A DNA stretch of 64,000 bases from Nitrospirales bacterium (GCA_021603905.1 BQIU01000002.1:62001-126000), one strand, 5' to 3'. Shown: positions 50,850 through 60,934, counted from the first letter of the stretch. Notes: generated by a model not told the origin, from the sequence alone. Numbers and translations are program-made.

Positions 50850-52816
50850 TGGACGCCAATACGTCGACCACGCTTTCCATTCTTTTAGTCGAAGATAATA
50901 CTCCTGACGTCCGAATGGTGCAGGAACAACTGACACACACCTCAACACTTCACTCATTCTCAATCACCCATGCTCGAACACTTCGTGAAGCGTTAACATT
51001 TCTTCATACGACGACCTTTCACGCTATCCTCCTGGATTTAAATCTTCCAGAATCCAACGGCATGGAAACACTGAAACAAATCCGGAAGACGAATACGTCA
51101 ACGCCGATCGTAATCCTCACGGTGAACGAGGATGAACCCTTGGCGCTTGAAGCCATTAAGCTCGGGGCTCAGGACTATGTTCCCAAATCGCAAATGAATT
51201 CCGGACTTCTGCCGCGCACGTTACATTACGCCATTGAACGTGTCCGAAACGACCGCATGCGCGGAGAGACTGAAAGAATGTACCGGCTCTTTGTTGAAGG
51301 AGCCACCGGATTGGCGTTTATCCTTCTCGACGTGAATGGACATATCATTCATTGGAACGAAGGCGCACAACGACTATTTGGCTATTCGGATGAAGAAGCA
51401 TTGAAGAAATATTTCTCATTTTTATTTCTTCCGGAAGATCAGAACCAGAACCGTCCAGAAGCAGAATTACGCAGAGCTCAGATCGATGAAAAAGGCGATG
51501 ACGACAATTGGCTCGTCTGTGCAGATGGGACACGATTCTGGGCAAGTGGAGCCGTGACGGCCGTTCGTGACAGCCAAGAACAACTCATCGGGTTCGCGAA
51601 AGTCGTTCGAGACAAAACGTTGACAAAAGAAGCCAATGACAAATTGGCTGAACTCAATCGAACTCTGGAAGAACGAGTCAACGCACGAACTCAAGAATTA
51701 GTCCGATATCAAGATCGATTACGGGCTATGGCATCAGAACTCACTATCACGGAACAACGGGAACGTCGCCGCCTCGCCTCGGACCTGCACGATTACTTGG
51801 CACAACTTTTGGTTGTCTGTCGTTTGAAATTAGGCCAGTGTCAATCGCACCAAGAGAAAGAGAGTATACTAAAAACCCTTGGTGAGGCCGACGACCTATT
51901 GGATCAATCGTTAACCTACACACGAACCCTGGTCAGCCAAATCAGTCCCACTTGCCTCTATGAATTCGGTCTACAGGCTTCTCTCTCATGGTTAGCGTCT
52001 GAAATGAAAAATCAGGGGTTAACGGTTCATGTCAAAGATGAGTCTAGGACACTCAACTTTCGCGAAGATCATGCGGTCTTAATTTATCAATCTGTTCGTG
52101 AACTGTTATTTAACGTCTTAAAACATTCCGGAGTCAACGAAGCGATATTGACGGTATCTATTCCCAATAACACTCACCTACAGATTGAGGTAAGGGATTC
52201 CGGCCGAGGATTTATTCACCACTCAACAGATACTGCGAATCATCCAACAGAAAAATTTGGAATTTTCAGTATTCGGGAACGAATAGAAGCGTTAGGCGGG
52301 GATTTCCTCATTGCATCGACTCCCGAACATGGAACAAACGTGCGTTTTCAGATTCCACTCGAAACGGAGAAGCAAGAGGAACCACAAGACGATAAACATA
52401 CGACACCTGACCCGGCTATTTCGCCTCCTCCACATCGCTCCTCTCTATCAGATACCATTCGCATCCTCATCGTCGACGATCACAAAATGGTTCGTGAAGG
52501 GTTTCGTTTCATCTTGAATGCACAAGAAAATTTTGAAGTGGTGGGAGAAGCAGAAAACGGAGAAGACGCCATCCTTCAGAGCCGGTCTCTTCACCCAGAC
52601 ATCATCATTATGGATTTTCAAATGCCCAACATGGATGGATTGGAAGCGACACGCAGAATCATCCGTGAAAAACCGGAAACCATTGTGATTGGCCTATCTG
52701 TTTACGATTCAACCGAAGCTGTTCAATCGTTCTTAGACGCAGGAGCGAAGGCGCTGGTCGCAAAAGGTGGACCAGCCGATCACTTAGTGAACACCATTCG
52801 TCAATTTGTGCTTTGA
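50846..52816 (+). CDS. Hybrid protein: receiver, PAS, HisKA_3-type kinase, C-terminal receiver
   Basis: 656 aa; LLVEDNTPDVRMV; PAS GHIIHWNEGAQRLFGYSDEEA; RERRRLASDLHDYLAQLLVV; C-terminal ILIVDDHKMVREGF...IIIMDFQMPNMDGLEA without HTH. Confidence 0.9.
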   Translation: MMDANTSTTLSILLVEDNTPDVRMVQEQLTHTSTLHSFSITHARTLREALTFLHTTTFHAILLDLNLPESNGMETLKQIRKTNTSTPIVILTVNEDEPLALEAIKLGAQDYVPKSQMNSGLLPRTLHYAIERVRNDRMRGETERMYRLFVEGATGLAFILLDVNGHIIHWNEGAQRLFGYSDEEALKKYFSFLFLPEDQNQNRPEAELRRAQIDEKGDDDNWLVCADGTRFWASGAVTAVRDSQEQLIGFAKVVRDKTLTKEANDKLAELNRTLEERVNARTQELVRYQDRLRAMASELTITEQRERRRLASDLHDYLAQLLVVCRLKLGQCQSHQEKESILKTLGEADDLLDQSLTYTRTLVSQISPTCLYEFGLQASLSWLASEMKNQGLTVHVKDESRTLNFREDHAVLIYQSVRELLFNVLKHSGVNEAILTVSIPNNTHLQIEVRDSGRGFIHHSTDTANHPTEKFGIFSIRERIEALGGDFLIASTPEHGTNVRFQIPLETEKQEEPQDDKHTTPDPAISPPPHRSSLSDTIRILIVDDHKMVREGFRFILNAQENFEVVGEAENGEDAILQSRSLHPDIIIMDFQMPNMDGLEATRRIIREKPETIVIGLSVYDSTEAVQSFLDAGAKALVAKGGPADHLVNTIRQFVL

Positions 52817-53022
52817 AGTCATTCTTGTCAGTAGGCTTTCATCAAAATTTTCCAGAAATCATCATCCTCAACGAACCGATTTCCCGCTCAAACTTCACGC
52901 CTCGGCCAGTAGACGAACGTCTGTCTTCCCTTAGCCTTCTTCTTGTCAATACAAAAATTTAAACATAATCAATCACAGTCAGTGGATGATGCGGTATAAC
53001 CCTTGAATTAGGTATTTACACT

Positions 53023-53039
53023 CAAGGGGTAATGATAGT
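53023..53039 (+). promoter_or_regulatory. Weaker copy of 17-nt motif (CAAGGGGTAATGATAGT)
   Basis: Upstream of the STAS-domain gene and co-oriented; opposes an ACCCTTGA half at about 52999. Confidence 0.4.
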
Positions 53040-53132
53040 GGTGTGATTGAGAAAAGCCTTTACAATACCAACGATTCGTCGATTATTGATATTCCGGAAT
53101 ACCGATTCCATAATCCACGGAGGAAAGAGACG

Positions 53133-53558
53133 ATGCATTATAAAATTAGTTGCATTCATCAACAAATCGTTCTCACCATTACTCCAGACGCTATCATTCA
53201 GACAAATCATCTTCACCAAACAAAATTATTAATGGCGCATGCGATTTCATCTTCCGTTTCTTTCATAGTTCTAGACTTGCAAGCGTTAGCATCAATTGAT
53301 TGGATAGGGAGTCGGATTATTTACCAATTAATTCATGAAAGTCAGAAAAACGGTAAAGTTGTTTTCCTTTTGCATACTCAACCTTCCCTTGAAGCAGACC
53401 TTCAGGAGAAAGGAATCTTGAACATATCCTACGCAATGAAAACAGAAGAAGAGTTAACTCAGGCCATACGGGAAACATTACACAAACGCAAGGATGTGAC
53501 GATGTACCCACAGCAAAATGTCACGACCAGCGGGACTCGGACCGTCTCGCTGTTATAA
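53133..53558 (+). CDS. STAS-domain (anti-sigma antagonist-like) protein
   Basis: Start trimmed to MHYKISC; FIVLDLQALASIDWIGSRIIYQLIHESQKNGKVVFLLHTQPSLEADLQEKGI. Confidence 0.7.
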   Translation: MHYKISCIHQQIVLTITPDAIIQTNHLHQTKLLMAHAISSSVSFIVLDLQALASIDWIGSRIIYQLIHESQKNGKVVFLLHTQPSLEADLQEKGILNISYAMKTEEELTQAIRETLHKRKDVTMYPQQNVTTSGTRTVSLL

Positions 53559-53958
53559 GGGTCTTCCCATACATGACAGATCCTTTCATAAATAATTGGA
53601 ATCATCTTCACAGATATAAATCGCCTGCCTCAATCTCCGATGTAACTCTCTTATTCACTCCTAGCAAGAGAGACCACCCTCACATATTTCACATACGACT
53701 GGCATGATCAATCTCTCGTGTCCTCTGTCTCCATGTATGTCTCGGTCACATACATAACCTCCTGAATAAAATCTCTGAGATTTCGCATTCTTTCCATGAC
53801 AACGTCACCCAGGGCACTCCGCATTTAAAGCAAGGGTAAGTGACAGTACTGCCTGAATGGACTATTGGCTAATCTACCTTCTCACAAGGTGAATAAATGT
53901 TGCCTGTCACATTGATAACGTCATTACAGTATACTTTCTGTCGGTAAGGAGGTCCCCC

Positions 53959-54891
53959 TTGAAAACTATCAATCCATCTACTCACATGATGATTCACACT
54001 TCTGAAGAATTCACACAATGTGTGCCGGCGAATTTCCCTCACTTTTTGGAACGATCTTCCAAACTCATTCGTCGTATTCTCCAAGACATGGGACAATGGT
54101 CAGACAATATGGCACATGAAAAACTGCTTTTACGACTCTCGTTTAATCTCGTTGAAAAATTCATTGAATATTGTCCATCTCAACTACCGTGTCGACCACT
54201 CTTGCTTCTCGACGGATATATTTCGAAGTACTTTGGAAGGCCTCAGGAACACAAAGCTCCCTCCACGTCCAATCAGCTGATGTATCGATTTCTTGACGGC
54301 CTATTGAATCGAGCTGTCATCAGCCGTGACGCACTCATTGGACTCTTCTACCACCTTTACGGACTACGACCGCGTGAGGTCCGTATCCTCTTAGGGATAG
54401 AAGAGGAGCAAATGCAACGAATCTATAAAAACTTCAGACGATGGAAACAGAAAGGGTGGTACCTCGCCATGGAAGAGGCAGACTTGACCGAAAATGAAAT
54501 AAAACACCTCCACAATAGTCAAATCAAACACCCGGAAATCTTCAATACCCAAGCCAGAGAAAATCTGGAAATTTTACTGCCGTTTTATCGAAAAAGTGAT
54601 CCTCCCCACTATCCATGCCTCACCAAAACGAAGTGGAGGGAAGTTTTTACCGAAGGGTATGGCTATGATTATAAAATGTGGCATTTACCATTGTGCCTCA
54701 CATGCCTACACGAGGTTGCTGGGTTTGGAGATGATTTTTGCCTCCCCACCGATTTGCGCCTCAATCTTCATATTTCGCCCTACTCGGTCAATGAAGAAGA
54801 AGTGTCTTTTCAGCAATTTAAACGTTCAAAAATTCGCGGCACCTGCACCACGCAACGACATCATGTTCATTCAAGGCTGCAAGTTGCATGA
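53959..54891 (+). CDS. Sigma-like/HTH hypothetical protein
   Basis: 310 aa; LIGLFYHLYGLRPREVRILLGIEEEQMQRIYKNFRRWKQKGW resembles a region-4-type HTH. Confidence 0.6.
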   Translation: MKTINPSTHMMIHTSEEFTQCVPANFPHFLERSSKLIRRILQDMGQWSDNMAHEKLLLRLSFNLVEKFIEYCPSQLPCRPLLLLDGYISKYFGRPQEHKAPSTSNQLMYRFLDGLLNRAVISRDALIGLFYHLYGLRPREVRILLGIEEEQMQRIYKNFRRWKQKGWYLAMEEADLTENEIKHLHNSQIKHPEIFNTQARENLEILLPFYRKSDPPHYPCLTKTKWREVFTEGYGYDYKMWHLPLCLTCLHEVAGFGDDFCLPTDLRLNLHISPYSVNEEEVSFQQFKRSKIRGTCTTQRHHVHSRLQVA

Positions 54892-54938
54892 GAGTATGGA
54901 GATGGCTATCGACGAGGAAAGAAGGTGTGATTGACAAG

Positions 54939-55316
54939 TCAATTATCTGTCGGATAGCACATAAGCTCTAGGAAAGCGTCCTGAAACAATCTTTTGTTCA
55001 CAGGTTTTTCAAAGGTATAAGAAGCGCCAATCATCTGGGGAAATTTAACCATATTGATATGCGGAGTGTCTCGGGCGGAGAAGGTCGCTATAATGGGAGG
55101 ATGAGGATCACACGTGGTCACTTCAGATATCATCGATAAGCCATTTTTTTGGATAGAGTAATCAACAACAACAAGATCGATGATTTGATCGTTTAATATT
55201 CGCATACCTTCAGGGAGACTCCAGGCCCGCCGTACATCCAACCCGAAACTATCAGGCAACCAGTCAAGCAGTTCATAGAGATTAAGATCAGAACCAAATA
55301 GAAGAATAGTGCACAT
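54939..55316 (-). CDS. Receiver-like (degenerate response regulator) protein
   Basis: Start trimmed; ILLFGSDLNLYELLDWL...DLVVVDYSIQKNGLSMISEV...FEKPV. Confidence 0.6.
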   Translation of the reverse strand: MCTILLFGSDLNLYELLDWLPDSFGLDVRRAWSLPEGMRILNDQIIDLVVVDYSIQKNGLSMISEVTTCDPHPPIIATFSARDTPHINMVKFPQMIGASYTFEKPVNKRLFQDAFLELMCYPTDN

Positions 55317-55592
55317 GAATGCCTTTGACAATACGACGATGACTGGATGGCACAAACCTGGAATTTGCTAAGGTTTAATCATTTTACATATCATGCCACG
55401 GACCGGAATAGTATTTCCTCAACGGTAAGCGCATGCGGCTGCTCATGACGTTCTCAATACTCATAAAATTGCTTCTACAATCTTTCGTGTGTACAGAAAG
55501 ATAACCTGAGCACATTGGTGTAGAGCAACATGTTCAGGTTATCGCTTCCGATTCGAGAATATTTCGATTAACGTCTAATCGAAAATACAGCT

Positions 55593-56273
55593 TTACCAAT
55601 ATTGGGGCTTGCCGTAATGCTCGTAGAGACTCACTTCATAGACTTGGTCAATTGGAACCAGTGAATCGTACTCCGGCGACTCTTGAATGGACTCTTTGCT
55701 GACATCAACCTCTATCAGTTGCTCTGTCCAATTTATGGATTTTCCCCACATCGGACTGATCAGCACTTTTCTGCCGGCTAACCATTTCGCGGTGTCAACG
55801 ACAAAATATCGTAACAGCAAATCTGTATCATCAACGATAAAATTGACAACTTTTCCAATTTCACCGTCATTGGCTAATAACGAAAAATCTTTCAGACCGT
55901 TTGTGCTCGTCAGAATTCCGGGAAAGACCGACATCTCATTTTCGTTTATTGGGTAATAGGCAGACCAGCGATAGAATGAACAGATCTCTCGTTCTTTTCC
56001 CCAAGATAGAGGTTGATTAATTTCAAATTCTGGACTCGCTTTTGCCTGCGCATGACTGACTGACGCAGGATAGGCACTTGTTTCACGCTTTAGTGCCGAT
56101 AAACATTCCTTCGCAATGAGCAAATGCCGACCTTCTAACCAGTTTCCTGTATTGACTGCCACGTACTGAACATTCCAAGTTTGGTCATTGAAGTACACAT
56201 CTGCCACGGTTCCAATCGTTCCGTCCGTACCCTCCACAACATACGTTTTCATTTTGTTGAAGTCTTGCAACAT
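55593..56273 (-). CDS. Double PRC-barrel domain protein
   Basis: 226 aa; GTDGTIGTVADVYFNDQTWNVQYVAVNTGNWLEGRHLLIA and NDGEIGKVVNFIVDDTDLLLRYFVVDTAKWLAGRKVLIS. Confidence 0.85.
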   Translation of the reverse strand: MLQDFNKMKTYVVEGTDGTIGTVADVYFNDQTWNVQYVAVNTGNWLEGRHLLIAKECLSALKRETSAYPASVSHAQAKASPEFEINQPLSWGKEREICSFYRWSAYYPINENEMSVFPGILTSTNGLKDFSLLANDGEIGKVVNFIVDDTDLLLRYFVVDTAKWLAGRKVLISPMWGKSINWTEQLIEVDVSKESIQESPEYDSLVPIDQVYEVSLYEHYGKPQYW

Positions 56274-56752
56274 GCCATGTTCCTTTCCTTGATACCTAAA
56301 TTGACTATCACTCCTTCATCGCGTACTAGCAGCACCTATAAAGTGTGTTACGTTTGTCAATACGCTTAATAATGAATATCACGGCTAACAGATTTGGGTG
56401 CCTCAGACACGAAAAACATATCAAACCTAAGCGTCGGTTCATGTTGTACTATTCTGAGGAATCACGCCAATAGACAAATCAGTTTGCTTAGGAATGGAAA
56501 TGTCTATGAAGTGCAACGTTAAGGAAAATAAGAAAGCATACGAGGTACCATGGATGGTACAAGCCTGTGATGGTAGATTAAAAAGTCGGCAATGCCGTTA
56601 CTGTGAAATTCTCTGGCTGAAAATATTTTTTGAGGCTGAGCTGGATACGATCGAGGAATACAGTCGGGGAAAACCGTGCGGATAAAATTTCGGCCAGAGA
56701 GAACTTCATTGAAATGATTCTCTCCGGCCAAAAATAAAAATTCTACATACAA

Positions 56753-57115
56753 TTAATTCCAGTAAGGATCATATCCATAGTATTTATGAATGCTCTGTCC
56801 CCACGTGACATCGGCCATGTCTGGCCAGTTATCTTTATCAAAACCCGGAGCTTTCTCTAATATTTCCTTTGATACATCTAGTACAAACACTTTTTCTTCT
56901 TGGACAACCTGGAACGCCTGCCAAGGTATGGCAAACAGTTTATCCCCCATACCTAAAAACCCACCAAATGACAGAACGGCATATGCGATTTTACCTTCCG
57001 AAAGATCAATCATTAAGCTTTTAATTTCCCCAAGGTCTTCTTTGGACATGTTTTGTACCGTCGTACCCGCGATTGAATCTGCCGATAATACCGCACGAAT
57101 TTGAGTAGTCATCAC
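56753..57115 (-). CDS. PRC-barrel protein
   Basis: 120 aa; KEDLGEIKSLMIDLSEGKIAYAVLSFGGFLGMGDKLFAIPW. Confidence 0.85.
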   Translation of the reverse strand: MMTTQIRAVLSADSIAGTTVQNMSKEDLGEIKSLMIDLSEGKIAYAVLSFGGFLGMGDKLFAIPWQAFQVVQEEKVFVLDVSKEILEKAPGFDKDNWPDMADVTWGQSIHKYYGYDPYWN

Positions 57116-57450
57116 TTGCTCCTTAGTTAGATATTAAAAATACAATTTCATATCAACAGATATCACGACTCCAGGGAACTGATAACTATCAGATACCCTG
57201 GCTTCTGCATAAGAAACGCCTCTCCTCGTTCAATCCTGAAGAATAGAAGGATATTTGTTGTATCACCTCTCCATGAGGTCCACGGCCATTTCCAGCACTC
57301 AAGTAAATTTCCTGTACATAATACATAGTGTAAAAGCTGTATCGAGTTACACAGGCATGCGGGAACCGGCAGACTAAAGAGATTGGACCGGAAGACCTGT
57401 GTCCTGCCGCACTTGAAACCTTTGAACCGAATGCGACGCAGATGGATCGA

Positions 57451-58019
57451 TTAATTCTGCTGGCTGTAGAAATCTGAGAGTGAATGCGCGACATCGTGCC
57501 GCATCCCGTCGGAAATAAGGTTAAAGCGTGGAACATTGCCGCGCAGGCCAATCAGTGTATGCATCTTGACGGCCGCCTTGGTGCTGCGAAACGGTGCCCA
57601 CGGAAACAGCGCCAGGCACAGGTCGATTGTTATGGTGTCCAGCACATAAACCGTGTGCGACAAATCCAGACCGAAATCTTCCCTCTCATACAGGGTGCGT
57701 GCCTGGGGGATCAAGCGCTGGGCAAAGGCGGCATAGATCCGCCAGTCTCTGCGCTCGTTGGCATCGGCCAGCGTGGCACGTTTCACTGGCGAGCGAATAT
57801 CCATGTAGTACAGCTTAGCCGTTTCGCCGAGAGTCTGGCTTCGATGTCGAGCAAGCTTTCGCGATACGTCAACGGTGCAAATGACAAGGTACTGAAGTGT
57901 TCAATGCAAGGCAGCATACGACCTCGGTGATTGTCACGATAGCGTGCGATGATTCTCGTCAAGGCGGTCCAGGGCAGACAATCCATCAACAGCGCAAACA
58001 AGGTCTTGCCGACATACAT
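57451..58019 (-). pseudogene. IS4-type transposase remnant, frameshifted and truncated
   Basis: GKTLFALLMDCLPWTALTRIIARYRDNHRGRMLPCIEHFSTLSFAPLTYRESLLDIEARLSA then in another frame RATLADANERRDWRIYAAFAQRLI. Confidence 0.85.
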
Positions 58020-58205
58020 GACAAATTTCCCGCTAAATACCTAGGTAAGAATGGTCAGAAAAGGGAGCTTCAGTTCAAGTCGACACCACCTAAATTGTTC
58101 AAAATCTTTAAATTGTTCATTCGTGTATACCGCAACGCGTCTCAGTGGATCGGACAGCAGGGATATTTCCTAAATTTCAGAGTCCAGGGTTCCAGACAGA
58201 CCTCA

Positions 58206-58222
58206 CAGGGGTTTCAGCCAGT
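58206..58222 (+). promoter_or_regulatory. Weak copy of 17-nt motif (CAGGGGTTTCAGCCAGT)
   Basis: About 97 nt upstream of and co-oriented with the 58320 start. Confidence 0.3.
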
Positions 58223-58319
58223 GGTTTCTCACAGGGGGTTAGGTAAATTAGCACTAATGGTTGTGCAACAATCACTCTATTTCATTCACTCAAACCTTTA
58301 AGTAAAGGAGGTAAACATA

Positions 58320-59738
58320 ATGTTTACTCAAGACCTATGGGCTAGATCACTTATGCTAGCAGGCATACCGCTATTAGCCTTACCACTCATCGCGCAAGCA
58401 GGTTCGTCCAGAGATCACTCAGATCGCAGTGGATCTCAGGGCTCGTATTCCCAGGAGAAAGAAAAAGTTGTACGGGGAGAATTTATGCGTAAGGATGGAG
58501 ATCAAATCACCATACGGTCGCGGGACGGCCGTAAGACCTCCTTTAAAATCAATAATCAGACAAACCAACTGTGTCCAAACAGTTCAAGTTCCCAATCGGG
58601 ACAGTCATCTCAAGGATCTTCGATGAGCCAAGGATCTTCGATGTCTTCTTCGGGGACCAGCGGGCAAAGCTCGTCAGAGGATTCTGAAACGCAGGGATTT
58701 ACATTTGGTGATTGCAATTTCCAGAATGGAGATTCTATCAAAGCTAAAATTAATCAAGAGGGTAATGCCACCTATGTACGATCGATGGGATATCGCGGCG
58801 AAGATGATCGTTTCGAGGCAGGCCGATCGGGAGAAGATTATTTTGTATTGCCCGCGGGTCAATTAGGCGGACTGGATATTTCCGATAAAGATGCAAAATA
58901 TACCGTCAAAACAAAAAATGGACAGGAAGTTGGTCATATTTACCGACTTGTGAATAACAACCAAGGTGAGCCTTCTTATGCCATCGTTCGAAAGACTGAC
59001 GGGCAACTCATCTCAGTGCCTTGGCAAGCTATGGAAGGTCAGGGAAATAAAACATTTAAGCTCAATGTGTCAAAAACACAATTGGGCGATCTTCCAATCC
59101 TAGAAGAAGGGGAAGACACCGCTCAACACGTAGAGCAACATTGGAACTTAAATGAAGATTTTTACGAGGATCGTGAGCAGGCTTATAGAGCCACTCTTTC
59201 CCCCGGGGATCGCGGAGATTCTCGAGATCGAAGAGGACGAGAATCTGCCTATGATTATGACGATCAACGCGCCTATCGAGGGTGGTTTGCTGGCCAAGAC
59301 AGAATTCAGGATCAACACATGAATCAGCCGGAACGCTATCGCGGCAATGCTCGTGAATTTCGTCAACGTTCATGGTCCGATCGTTACTCCCCTCAAGGAC
59401 GTACAAATCAATCGCGGGATCGAAGAGATCGGCAGCAGGGATCTGAATCCGCGTATAATTATGAAGATCAAGAGGCATTTAAAGGACGGCATGCCGGCCA
59501 AGACAGGATTCGAGATCGTCACATGAATCAGCCAGAACGCTATCGTTCGTCAGATCGTGATTCCCGGGATCGTTATTCCGACGATTCGCGAAATCGAAGA
59601 AGTCAACGGTCCGTGTTCTCTCAAAGTCGAGATTGGCTGGACGATGATTCTGGTAACACATATGAACGTTACCGTGAACGCCGTTCTTCAGATGACAACA
59701 GAGATTACGATCCGAGACCAAGTCGTTATCACCCATAA
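58320..59738 (+). CDS. Exported PRC-barrel protein with Arg/Asp/Ser-rich repetitive C-terminus
   Basis: 472 aa; signal peptide; RBS AAAGGAGG; PRC-like GQEVGHIYRLVNNNQGEPSYAIVRKTDGQLISVPWQAM. Confidence 0.8.
   Translation: MFTQDLWARSLMLAGIPLLALPLIAQAGSSRDHSDRSGSQGSYSQEKEKVVRGEFMRKDGDQITIRSRDGRKTSFKINNQTNQLCPNSSSSQSGQSSQGSSMSQGSSMSSSGTSGQSSSEDSETQGFTFGDCNFQNGDSIKAKINQEGNATYVRSMGYRGEDDRFEAGRSGEDYFVLPAGQLGGLDISDKDAKYTVKTKNGQEVGHIYRLVNNNQGEPSYAIVRKTDGQLISVPWQAMEGQGNKTFKLNVSKTQLGDLPILEEGEDTAQHVEQHWNLNEDFYEDREQAYRATLSPGDRGDSRDRRGRESAYDYDDQRAYRGWFAGQDRIQDQHMNQPERYRGNAREFRQRSWSDRYSPQGRTNQSRDRRDRQQGSESAYNYEDQEAFKGRHAGQDRIRDRHMNQPERYRSSDRDSRDRYSDDSRNRRSQRSVFSQSRDWLDDDSGNTYERYRERRSSDDNRDYDPRPSRYHP
59220..59555 (+). 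repeat. Two copies of a repeat inside the 58320 CDS, offset 204 nt
   Basis: ESAYDYDDQRAYRGWFAGQDRIQDQHMNQPERYR vs ESAYNYEDQEAFKGRHAGQDRIRDRHMNQPERYR. Confidence 0.85.
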
Positions 59739-59747
59739 TTAAACCAA

Positions 59748-59783
59748 ATAGACCTCTAAGCCTTTAGAGGCTTAGAGGTCTAT
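59748..59783 (+). terminator. Strong hairpin after the 58320 gene
   Basis: ATAGACCTCTAAGCC-TTTAGA-GGCTTAGAGGTCTAT, 15-bp perfect stem, 6-nt loop. Confidence 0.75.
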
Positions 59784-59806
59784 CTTTAGCGGAAGAGGAA
59801 AGCTTC

Positions 59807-60121
59807 ATGACAAGATTTCTATTTGTGACAGCAACGTGCTTGTTCTTTTCTGCCGGAGGGACTCCAAGTTTTGGAATAGATTCTGACAGACATCATCAAA
59901 TTCAGGAGTCTCAAGAATCCTCAAATTTCCATACACAACAAGGTACAGACTCATCGATAGATACAGAATCCTCGTCAACCAACTCTAAACAAATTGAGCG
60001 ACAAAGAAAATTAAGACCTGGTGATGCAGGCAAAAAAGGCGTGACGTCAGTCTTCGGTGGTCACCGAACAGGGTCGCCAGCGACAAGAAATAGCGGTGCG
60101 AACAAACAACCAAATCAATAG
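59807..60121 (+). CDS. Hypothetical exported protein
   Basis: 104 aa with signal-peptide-like N-terminus TRFLFVTATCLFFSAGGTPSFG. Confidence 0.55.
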   Translation: MTRFLFVTATCLFFSAGGTPSFGIDSDRHHQIQESQESSNFHTQQGTDSSIDTESSSTNSKQIERQRKLRPGDAGKKGVTSVFGGHRTGSPATRNSGANKQPNQ

Positions 60122-60474
60122 GAGTTAAAACTTCGATAGTTACTGACAGTGTCAATATCGAACACCCAGGAATCATCTTGAAACCTGGCATTCGATATCA
60201 ATATATCTTTAATTCGACCCCCATCCATTCTCTCAAAAGACCAATCCCAACCTCTCTTTTTCTTCTCATTCTCTGCGAATCATGATTATGCGTTCCAACA
60301 TTTCATCCTATAAGTAAAATATTTCAGAAACGACTTCCAATATTCACTTTCCATCATTCTCACTAGCCTACTTGTGCAGTTAATCATATTGTGAAAACTC
60401 ATTCGAAAGAAACTTTGCGAAGAATGATCTTTGTGGAAACAAAGGGTTGCCGCTAGGAAGGAACAATCCAGAAT

Positions 60475-60777
60475 GTGAAACATGAAACGCTCAATGGAAT
60501 GCAGGTTATGACCGTCGACGTAAAAACTGCCTCGGCACAGGATCACGTTCGTCTTGCTCCAAATGACTATTTAAAAAAGCAAGGAATGGAAGTGGAACAA
60601 GGCGACGCAGTCAAGATCAATGGATCACGGGTCACTCGTGATGGCAATTACCTCCTGTTAGCCTCTCAGATCACGACCAACAAGAATGGAAAAGCCTTGG
60701 AATTACGACAAGACGACGACACACCCAAATGGAACCAAGAAGAGAGTATTAACGCTCAAAGTCAATCTCGTCATTGA
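60475..60777 (+). CDS. Hypothetical protein, possibly N-terminally truncated
   Basis: 100 aa; DHVRLAPNDYLKKQGMEVEQGDAVKINGSRVTRDGNYLLLASQI resembles an OB-like periplasmic domain; lacks signal peptide. Confidence 0.5.
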   Translation: MKHETLNGMQVMTVDVKTASAQDHVRLAPNDYLKKQGMEVEQGDAVKINGSRVTRDGNYLLLASQITTNKNGKALELRQDDDTPKWNQEESINAQSQSRH

Positions 60778-60796
60778 TGCGATAATCACCTGAGGA

Positions 60797-60839
60797 CCTG
60801 CATGAAGAGGACTAAGGCTCTGTTTCCTCTTCATGTAGG
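60797..60839 (+). terminator. Hairpin just after the 60475 gene
   Basis: CCTGCATGAAGAGGA / TCCTCTTCATGTAGG, 15-bp stem with one mismatch. Confidence 0.6.
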
Positions 60840-60917
60840 CCTTAACCTACCTACCGATTCGGGTTGTACCCTACTATTATTCCGAAAAATTTCATCGTTT
60901 CTAAAAAAGTATCACGA

Positions 60918-60934
60918 CTAGGGTTATTACCAGT
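60918..60934 (+). promoter_or_regulatory. Recurrent 17-nt motif (CTAGGGTTATTACCAGT)
   Basis: About 195 nt upstream of and co-oriented with the small ORF at 61130. Confidence 0.5.

Noticed and set aside
60441-60457. AAAGGGTTGCCGCTAGG, possible motif copy before the 60475 gene
   Set aside because: Only 18 nt from the annotated start and lacks the leading C; spacing does not match the other copies unless the start is wrong.
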